This document shows, piece by piece, positions 57,415-64,000 of a stretch of DNA of 64,000 nucleotides. The notes below the pieces were generated by a model that was given only the letters and a program-made list of their open reading frames with translations, did not search any database and was not told the origin of the DNA. The position numbers were made by a program, and so were the translations under genes. Numbering within the stretch: position 1 is the stretch's first letter; every line of letters starts with the position of its first letter. The DNA is taken from assembly GCA_028554795.2 (NCBI GenBank), contig CM068839.1:46221440-46285439 (forward strand). The letters are read 5' to 3'. This DNA comes from Sinohyriopsis cumingii. Taxonomy: Eukaryota; Mollusca; Bivalvia; Unionida; Unionidae.

Positions 57415-57720
57415 AATGTGAACGATTCAGCGACAAGGGGACTTTAATGTTAAAATAGTGAGTTTGCCATTTGGCGACAATGGGAATTTAACATGGGGAA
57501 TACAGGACTGGCATTATAGCGACAAGGGGAATTTAACATGGGGAGTACATGATATGCATTAGTGCGACAAGGGGATTTTAGTGTTAAAATAGGGGGGTTT
57601 GCCTTATAGCGACAATGGAAATTTAACATGGGAAAATTTTGAATGTCTTATAGCGACAAGGGGAACTGAACATGGGAATAGATGGTGGGCCTGTATAGTG
57701 ACAAGGGAAATTGAACATGT
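57415..57720 (+). repeat. Degenerate repeats around GCGACAAGGGGA and TTTAACATGGG
   Basis: About five imperfect units of 50-65 nt; they end just before the stem-loop of gene A. The frame 57599-57781 is a by-product. Confidence 0.75.
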
Positions 57721-57752
57721 TTTTAAAACAAAAGGTAGGCATGAAAGTGAAT

Positions 57753-57789
57753 GTCTTTTCGAGACATGGGAGTGGCCCTGAAAAGGGCC
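57753..57789 (-). terminator. Histone-type 3' stem-loop and downstream element of gene A
   Basis: On the minus strand GGCCCTTTTCAGGGCC (57774-57789) forms a perfect 6-bp stem with a TTTC loop, preceded by AAA and followed by AC, and equals the canonical histone consensus GGYYCTTTTCAGRRCC. GTCTCGAAAAGAC (57753-57765) lies about 9-12 nt downstream, like the purine-rich histone downstream element bound by U7 snRNP. It lies 30 nt after the gene A stop. Confidence 0.9.
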
Positions 57790-57818
57790 TTTGCGTTTTA
57801 TGTTAACATATCATACTG

Positions 57819-58052
57819 TTAACACAGAGGGTACCGCATTGGTCTTCTTCTTGTCCTTAAACTCTGTATTACTTCTGGGCCATAGATCATCACTCTCTTT
57901 AAGCAACCTTGTCTTTCGACGTAGATTCTTCTTTTCCACACACAGGTATTCGTCCTCTTGACAATGACCCACGACGATCGAACGTACATGGGTATGTCAG
58001 TTCTAAACAGCATGGAAGAGACGAGAGTGGAGGATGCTACGTCGGTCCACAT
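57819..58052 (-). CDS. Gene A: small basic protein with histone-type mRNA end, 77 aa
   Basis: ATG at 58052, 45 nt below a CTATAAATA box (58095-58103). The protein is basic, with IYVERQGCLKRVMIYGPEV in the middle and an Arg-rich end (RTRRRPMRYPLC). It is not a histone and I do not know the family. The frame is supported by a decayed copy at 32522-32662, whose differences in the IYVE-x-QGCL block are almost all silent. The stem-loop 30 nt after the stop suggests a non-polyadenylated, S-phase-timed mRNA. Divergent from gene B. Confidence 0.75.
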   Translation of the reverse strand: MWTDVASSTLVSSMLFRTDIPMYVRSSWVIVKRTNTCVWKRRIYVERQGCLKRVMIYGPEVIQSLRTRRRPMRYPLC

Positions 58053-58273
58053 CTTGGTGACGAGAACAGGTGAAGGAATGAAGTGAACGGCGGTTATTTA
58101 TAGGGAGAGGGAGGATTGAAACGGATTGAGTTCATTGACCAATCCAAACACGCGTTACAAAATTCAGTCACCATTCGTCAAATCGGAAAAGAGCAGTCCG
58201 TGACGTCACATTCCCTATATAGAGACACTAGCGTTTGTGCGCAGTCAATCCAAGCGACACAGTGAGCATAAAC
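58053..58273. promoter_or_regulatory. Divergent promoter of genes A and B
   Basis: 221 nt between the two start codons. It contains TATA boxes in both directions (CTATAAATA at 58095-58103 on minus; CTATATAGAG at 58215-58224 on plus), a CCAAT box (GACCAATCC, 58137-58145) and a perfect CRE (TGACGTCA, 58201-58208). The layout resembles the divergent H2A-H2B promoters of animal replication-dependent histone genes. Confidence 0.75.
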
Positions 58274-58717
58274 ATGGCGGAAACTCAGAAGAACATGAAT
58301 TGGGGTGTACCGACCGTGGAGACTACCCAAGTTGACCCGGACTTACTTCCAGAAGAGGTGAATTGGGATTTTGTGGATTTTATTTCGCAAGAATTTGTTC
58401 CTGAACCAGTACCTTCGTCAACTTCTCCTTCTTTACCATACGTGGAGAATTTTAAACAGAGACAGAAAGAAGAATTGGAGAAATTTATACAACAGCAGAA
58501 GGAAGCGGAACAAGCTTTTCTCCTACAGCAGCAAGAAGAAGAGGTAAGAAAGAAACAAGAAGAAGAAGCAGCCAAGAAACAAGAGGGGGAAAGTCAAACC
58601 GTGACGGTACTGTTAGACATTTTAGCAGAGTTAAGAAGTCTGAAACAAATGTATCAGACTTCTTTATTACGACCGAAGAAAAAAAGACTTCCCGAGCTAA
58701 ACAATCCAACCCTGTGA
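58274..58717 (+). CDS. Gene B: acidic/coiled-coil protein with histone-type mRNA end, 147 aa
   Basis: The frame opens at 58235, but that ATG falls at or before the expected transcription start, so ATG 58274 (AAACATGGCGG, good context) is chosen. Residues 1-55 are acidic with LLPEEVNWDFVDFI; residues about 60-115 form a Gln/Glu/Lys-rich coiled coil (FKQRQKEELEKFIQQQKEAE onward). Then comes a short conserved tail (LLDILAELRSL, KQMYQTSLLRPKKKR). Family unknown. A decayed copy at 32098-32545 preserves these blocks. The ORF is intact. A histone-type stem-loop lies 157 nt after the stop. Confidence 0.75.
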   Translation: MAETQKNMNWGVPTVETTQVDPDLLPEEVNWDFVDFISQEFVPEPVPSSTSPSLPYVENFKQRQKEELEKFIQQQKEAEQAFLLQQQEEEVRKKQEEEAAKKQEGESQTVTVLLDILAELRSLKQMYQTSLLRPKKKRLPELNNPTL

Positions 58718-58873
58718 CAACACCTACCATACCACCCTTAATAATTTCTACCAAATCATCATCATGATCGACAGTACGCAGTCCAGAAGTAGGCCTTGGC
58801 CGTGGCAAAGGCTTAAGACAGTTAAAGTTGATTGCTTCCTAAGCTTGTTGTTTAAAACCCACCAAGACCCAAA

Positions 58874-58910
58874 GGCCCTTTTCAGGGCCACGAATGTCTC
58901 TCGAAAAGAG
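58874..58910 (+). terminator. Histone-type 3' stem-loop and downstream element of gene B
   Basis: AAAGGCCCTTTTCAGGGCCAC: the perfect 16-nt stem-loop GGCCCT-TTTC-AGGGCC at 58874-58889, with 5' AAA and 3' AC flanks as in metazoan histone mRNAs. CTCTCGAAAAGAG follows at 58898-58910. The same spacing occurs in the gene A stem-loop. Confidence 0.9.
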
Positions 58911-59076
58911 ATAGTATTTCAATAGCCAACATCAATTAAAACTCAAAAATCCCTTTCTTTACCCCTATAGTACGTGTGAATGATTGAGTGCGTGAGTGTA
59001 GATTCTTATTCTAAAAATCAAAACCAAGAGACACTTACGTTTTATAGACTGTTTATTCTGGTACAAATTTTACAAT

Positions 59077-59570
59077 CTAATTCACAACACCACATAGCAC
59101 TTTAAAAAATTCATAGGCTTCTTCTTCTTTTTCTTTCTTCACTCTCTCTTTTTTAAATATCTTCACTTTCACAGCTTTTTCCTCCTCTTCATTCTCACTT
59201 TCTTCCCTTCTTCTTTTTTTCCCCTGTTTCTGTTTCTTCACCTGTCTGCTTTCTTCCCCTTCTTCCTCTCCATAACTCCCCTCTTCTTCTTGCTCCTGTT
59301 GTTTCTTAGGGCAATCTGGAGACCAATGTCCTTTTTCTTAACAATGATAACAGGTATCTTGACTTTTGTCTCTTTTAACTCCTGTTTTTTTTTTTTTGAC
59401 GGTCTGGACACTCTGAAGACCAATGCCATTTCTTCTGACAGATATAGCAAGTATCTTGACTTTTATCTCGAAAGGAGGGTGAGTAGTCCGTCGGCTGGTC
59501 TGAAGAAAATTTTTCTGATGACCCCTCGCAAAGCTCTGATGAAAAGTTCGATTTGTGTAGTCTCTTCCAT
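59077..59570 (-). pseudogene. Two-knuckle CCHC zinc protein, frame broken
   Basis: A TATA box (59625-59633, minus) points to ATG 59570 (MEETTQIELF). The first part then shifts frame to reach a zinc knuckle CYICQKKWHWSSEC (C-x2-C-x4-H-x4-C). A second repeat unit, DTCYHC then a TAA stop, continues GHWSPDC and a long Glu/Lys/Arg-rich tail to the stop at 59077-59079. CCHC knuckles bind single-stranded nucleic acid. A homopolymer A run lies between the knuckles. At least one frameshift and one stop, so inactive unless recoded or mis-assembled. Confidence 0.6.
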
Positions 59571-59703
59571 CGTTCTGCTCGGTTTGAGAGTGAAATGAAT
59601 AGTGGAAGGACAAGACACACACCCTTTATATACGCTGGTATGTCATGGATATAAAGTAACCCATGGTGTTTCAACTTTAGTCATTTGACTTTTTGCAGTC
59701 AAG
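59571..59703. promoter_or_regulatory. Divergent promoter of CCHC gene and polymerase
   Basis: Two TATA boxes back to back: TATATAAAG on minus (59625-59633) and GATATAAAG on plus (59650-59658), each 45-60 nt from the corresponding ATG. Confidence 0.6.
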
Positions 59704-62700
59704 ATGAAACGATCAAATTCAATAGAGAAGAAAGGAGAAGAAGAACGTAAGAGACAGAAACGTGATCTATCGCCTCGTACCATAGCTGAAGTCTTGGCAC
59801 AAATTCATGCCAGTGATTTTGAAGAGGACATGAGTGAACCAGAATCCAAACCCAGAGAGTCTGCACCTAGCCCAAGTTCACCACCCTTAGTCAACCCTGA
59901 AAAGTGCTATCACATTCGAGAGACGAAAAAGCGCACCTCTAGAAAATTTAGAACCACGGCTTACAAATACACGGTGAAATTTAAAGATGTCAAGTCCGAC
60001 GAACCACTGGAGAAAGCAGAAGAGTTCATCACCGAGATGTGAGATTCTTTGCTCACCACACTGAAGCGACAATCTCAACCCAAAGAAGACGATCGCTTGA
60101 GACTTTCCATACAACACGACGGCTTGAAATGCCTTGTTTGGATCGAGTTTAGTAGCCCTGCAGAATTTACAACTTCCAAAGTCATGGACAAGATTCAACA
60201 CGTGCAACAATCCAATGACCAGTTTGCCATCACCGATGGAAAAGCCACACTGGACATGACCCACGTCTCTCCTCCTCAAGGGACCGGACAACGCAAAAAG
60301 GCGTCATTGGTGAACGACCTTCGCAGCAGCAAAAAGAGCCTCGTCCAAATTCACAACCCTCAAGACCACATGTGTTTAGCCAGGGCTATTGTGGTGGGAC
60401 GAACCTATGCCAACAAGAACGACACGGCAGAATGGAAAAGAGCCTGGAAAACTATTCAAAGATCGGACCAAGCCAAACAACGAAGTGAAGCAGAACCCCT
60501 GTTACAACAAGCCGACCTGTCCAAAGACACATCCTGTAGCATTCCTGAAATGCAAAAATTGCAAGATGTCCTAGCTCCACGCTACACCTTGAAAGTGCAC
60601 CCTCAAGAAGTGCGCGGACCTCTGTTGTTTCGAGGGAAAGACTTTAAAGATGGAAAATACATTCATCTCTATCATCACGATGAACATTTCGATACCATTA
60701 CCAGTATCACCGCATTCCTGGGATACGGTTATTACTGTGAGAAATGTGACTATGGCTATAACAATCGAGATCAACACAAGCATTGTGGATCGAAATGCTC
60801 AGGACGTTTGGCCTCTCAAACCTGTCTGGACGAAGGACAAGAACAAGTGCATTGCCCTACTTGTCAGCGCACTTTTGTCAGTCCAGCCTGTTATCAACAA
60901 CATCTGAATACGCAAGGTACACAGCAGAAAAGTGCATGTCAACTCCTGAGATTGTGTCCTACGTGTGGACAAGGCATACGTACCAATAGTGCCAAGTTTT
61001 ACGTATGTCGAGGAAAGAAACGATGTCACATTTGTCATCAAATCGTGGACTTGGAACACCAATACTACATGCAAAAATACCAACCCCAACAAGAGGAAAA
61101 TCAGGACCACAAAAAGGAAGGGAATTTCATCTTTTTCGATTTTGAATGCATGCAAGAGACCGGCATTCACATTCCTAATGTCTGTGTGGCTCACCGAGCG
61201 TGTGAAAAGTGCATCCAAGAACCTATCTTTCAGTCATTGCCCTCACTGCAGTAAGATTCCTGGAGGGAGTGAAAAAATCTTTCGAGGACCGAACACGCTA
61301 GCCGATTTCGCTCAATGGATCTTAGACCCCATCGACGAAACATGGAGCCAAGAGGATATTACGGAGATTGTTATTGCCATTCCACAGTGATGGCCGACAA
61401 TTTCTCTGGATACGATGGAGAGTTTCTTCTCAGATACTATACGGAACAAGGTACCGAACGTCCTAAAGTCACTTTAAACGGAGCCAAAATCATTTTTATG
61501 CAAGTGGGACAAGTACAGTTTAAAGATTCAATGAGTTACTTGGCCATGCCTTTGAGTCGAATGCCTAAAACGTTCGGAATGACAGAAATGACTAAAGGGT
61601 ATTTTCCTCACTTTTTCAATACCGAAACCAATCAACATGCCGTTCTACCCCATTTGCCTGACGCTCACTATTACGACCCCGACAACATGCGTACCGAACA
61701 ACGAAAAGCTTTCTACGCTTGGTACCAGGCTCACGCCTCGGACCCTTTCGACTTTCAGGAAGAAATGCTAAAGTATTGTCGTTCCGACGTGGACATTTTA
61801 CGGCGTTGCTGTGGAAAATTTCGAGAACTGTTCATGGAACACGGAGGGGTCGATCATTTGAAAGAAGCTTGCACCACTGCCAAAGCATGTTCCTTAGTCT
61901 ACCGACAACGATTCATGCCTGAAAACACCGTGGCTGTCATCAGTCCTCAATCGACCAACTATGTCAAAAGTCAATACTCGGTCAAAGCCCTACGCTGGTT
62001 ACATTACTTGTGCGACAAGGAAGACAAATGGATTCAGCATGCCCGCAACGGAGGGGGCGAAAAGACCATCGAAACGCATTCGGTCGATGGCTGGAACTTA
62101 GAAAACCCCAAGATCGTGTACGAGTTTAACGGTTGCTTATTTCACGGATGTCCCGTCTGTTACCTTGACCGTGGCACTAAAAATCAGTTTTTACATTGAA
62201 CCATGGAAGACTTGTGTCAGGCCACTTGTTAGCGACGCCTAAAGTTAGAACAGGAAGGATACCAAGTGGTGGAAATGTGGGAACACGAATTGGATTACCG
62301 TTTGAAAGTCGATCCCGAGTTTAAACGCATCCTGAAAAGCTACCAGTTCATAGACCCACTGAACCCGAGGGATAGTTTGTACAGAGGAATAACCAATGTC
62401 ACATGTTTGCTGTACCAAGCCGACGAAGAGAAACGAGAAGAAATGAAATACTTGGACGTGTGTTCGCTGTATCCCTACGTGTGCAAATATTGTCACTTTC
62501 CTGCAGGACACCCGCAATTGTTAACGGAACACATCGACCTGAAAAACATTCGACAATACGAAGGCTTGATCAAATGTAAAGTTTTGCCTCCCACCGAATT
62601 GTACCATCCCATGTTACCTCACCGTTGTCAAGACAAACTGATGTTTCCTTTGTGCCGTACTTGTGCCGAAACGTGCAACCAAGACCAGCCTTGTCAGCAC

Positions 62701-63760
62701 ACCCAGGAAGAAAGTGCCTTGACGGGGACGTGGGTGAGCGTAAAATTGTTCAAAGCTTTTGGACATGGGATGCCAACTGTTACAAGTGTACGAATTTTAC
62801 CACTTTCCCAAGACACAACAATACCACAAAGGTGACCCCAGTCAGAAAGGCATTTTCGCCGACTACATGGATGCTTTTTTGAAAATGAAGCAAGAAGCCA
62901 GTGGCTATCCTTCCTGGTGTCACACTCCCGAAGACCAAAAGACATTCAAAGAGAAATACTGGGCACAAGAAGGCATCGCTTTAGACCACATCGAGAAAAA
63001 CGAAGGCAGGCGATCGTTTGCCAAAGTGATGTTAAATTGCTTGTGGGGAAAAATGGCACAACGACCGTGTTTACCCAAGACGGAATATTTGACAGAACCT
63101 TCCCGCTACTTTCAGATGATTCACGACAAAACCAAATTCATGAAACACGTGGACGTCGTTCGTGAGCATTTGATCTTAGTGAATTACGAAGAAGATCTTG
63201 ACTTTGTAGAATCCGACAAATTTGGAAATGTGATCATTGCGGCTTACGTGACAGCTCATGCTCGCTTAAAACTGTACGAAGCTTTAGAACTGTTAGGGGA
63301 AAGCGTCCTGTACTTTGACACGGACAGTTGCATTTACATCGATCACCCGAGTCAACAGCACCCTGACATCGAAGAAGACCTTTTAGGAGCCTGGACAGAC
63401 GAGTACCTCGACGAGAAAATTTTAAGTTTCGCGAGTGGCGGTCCTAAAATGTACGGCTACGAATACCGGGACCCACAAGGAGAAGTGCACACGAAGTGTA
63501 AAGTGAAAGGATTGACTCTGAATTATCGTACCAGTCGAGTGGTCAACTTTGGCGTATTGAAAGAAGCCTTGTAGTCTGGAAAAGATGAACACTTTAAAGT
63601 GCCCACCTATCAGCCAAACAAGATTGTACGTTTACCCACTCACCACATCGTCAGTCGACCCTTGGAAAAAGTCTATCAAATCGTGTACCAGAAGCGAGTG
63701 CGTCTTCCCAATCACTTTACTTTGCCTTAAGGATATGTTGGTATAAAACATTGGTTGTAA
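59704..63760 (+). pseudogene. Protein-primed type family B DNA polymerase (Polinton pPolB), damaged
   Basis: About 1340 codons from ATG 59704. The N-terminal Lys/Glu-rich region ends at a TGA (60040-60042), and reading resumes in the same frame. A Cys/His-rich region follows (CEKCDYGYNNRDQHKHCG, CPTCQRTF). Exonuclease: FFDFEC near 61134, FKDSM near 61520, YCRSDVDILRRCC near 61775. Polymerase: motif A YLDVCSLYPYV near 62450, FAKVMLNCLWGK near 63020 (motif B), motif C YFDTDSCIY near 63310. Breaks: frameshifts near 61200, 61385 and 62755, and stops at about 62199, 62230, 63574 and 63728. The motifs themselves are intact, so decay is recent. The 3' end carries the TATA box of the BIR gene. Confidence 0.9.
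63741..63749 (+). promoter_or_regulatory. TATA box of the BIR gene
   Basis: GTATAAAAC, 35 nt before ATG 63784 and inside the end of the polymerase gene. Confidence 0.5.
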
Positions 63761-63783
63761 GAGGATGGCCACACACCAGAAGG

Positions 63784-64000
63784 ATGACTTCGCCACAGCA
63801 AGAATCGAGTGAGAAACCCGAAGAGAACTCCAAGTTCATACCCCACCATTTTCCAGTTTTCTTGCCTGACTATTGTGATTGTGCCCGTCGATTGGAAACG
63901 TTTCAAAAATGGCCTACGGATAGGGAAGGATTACCTACTTCGAATGTCATAGCTAGAACAGGATTTGTCTACTTGGGACCTGAGACTGGATTGGGATACG
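63784..64000 (+). CDS. BIR-domain (IAP-like) protein, 5' part
   Basis: ATG 63784 opens a frame without stops to the window edge (72 codons). From residue about 36 it matches the start of a baculovirus IAP repeat: RRLETFQKWPTDREGLPTSN then VIARTGFVYLGPETGLGY, with the conserved R-x-x-T-F-x-x-W-P and A-R-x-G-F-x-Y. The zinc-binding Cys/His residues would lie just past the window. BIR proteins block caspases or act in other regulation; several animal DNA viruses carry them. An ATG in another frame 18 nt upstream (63766) opens only a short frame. Placement right after the viral polymerase with its own TATA box indicates that it is an element gene. Confidence 0.85.
   Translation, partial: MTSPQQESSEKPEENSKFIPHHFPVFLPDYCDCARRLETFQKWPTDREGLPTSNVIARTGFVYLGPETGLGY

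Larger units (their letters stand above)
57753..64000. mobile_element. P3: lightly damaged Polinton-like element, left part
   Basis: Genes A (-), B (+), CCHC protein (-), protein-primed type polymerase (+) and BIR protein (+), each with a TATA-like box at a plausible distance. GC content and codon use differ visibly from the AT-rich flank. The element continues past the right window edge; integrase, ATPase and capsid genes would be expected there. Confidence 0.75.

Noticed and set aside
57819-58717. Genes A and B as true histone genes
   Set aside because: The stem-loops and promoter look histone-like, but neither protein shows a histone fold sequence in any frame.

Overview
The window looks like nuclear DNA of a marine invertebrate animal, most likely a mollusc (inference). 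It is AT-rich, full of microsatellites and tandem repeats, carries tRNA-headed SINEs, an APE-type LINE and Ty3 debris, and has no prokaryotic gene organisation. I recognise no ordinary host gene. Nearly everything interpretable is mobile or virus-derived, mainly several independent Polinton/Maverick-like (adintovirus-like) elements in different states of decay.

Region 1-7.8 kb is the right part of an apparently intact Polinton-like element (E1), cut by the left window edge. A leftward block (structural-like partial ORF, unknown ORF, HNH homing endonuclease, zinc protein) is divergent from a large rightward gene. That gene fuses a family B DNA polymerase, a superfamily 1 helicase and a C-terminal HNH domain. 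A second leftward block follows: a zinc-ribbon (DUF5679-like) ORF, a parvovirus-VP1-like phospholipase A2 ORF overlapping it in another frame across a slippery T4A8 run, and a retroviral-type integrase. A rightward A32/FtsK-type packaging ATPase and a terminal region with a G16 tract and direct repeats complete it. Region 7.8-12.7 kb is a decayed relative (E1b) with an E1-type ATPase and zinc protein but a conventional protein-primed type polymerase.

Region 13.0-20 kb is satellite and other tandem repeats. Two diverged copies of a 3-kb composite lie at 20.4-23.3 kb and 33.9-37.3 kb. Each is a decayed integrase-PLA2-zinc-ribbon segment of an E1-like element followed by a decayed Ty3/gypsy RT-RNase H. 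Region 23.5-29.6 kb is a decayed classical Polinton read leftward: packaging ATPase, zinc-finger protein, integrase, two capsid-type proteins and adenain-like protease. A 48-bp tandem array lies at 37.4-38.9 kb. A nearly full-length LINE lies at 39.6-45.4 kb, with a 5'-truncated second copy at 53.8-56.7 kb.

Region 57.75-64 kb is a third, lightly damaged Polinton-like element. It has a divergent pair of small genes (A, 77 aa; B, 147 aa), a CCHC zinc-knuckle gene, a damaged protein-primed type DNA polymerase and the start of a BIR-domain (IAP-like) gene. Genes A and B each end in a sequence matching the metazoan replication-dependent histone mRNA 3' stem-loop, followed by a purine-rich histone-downstream-like element. 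They share a CCAAT/CRE/TATA divergent promoter. A decayed second copy of the A/B pair at 32.1-32.7 kb keeps the stem-loop after gene A. Histone-type 3'-end formation in a Polinton-like element, together with E1's polymerase-helicase-HNH fusion and its zinc-ribbon/PLA2 overlap, are the most notable findings.
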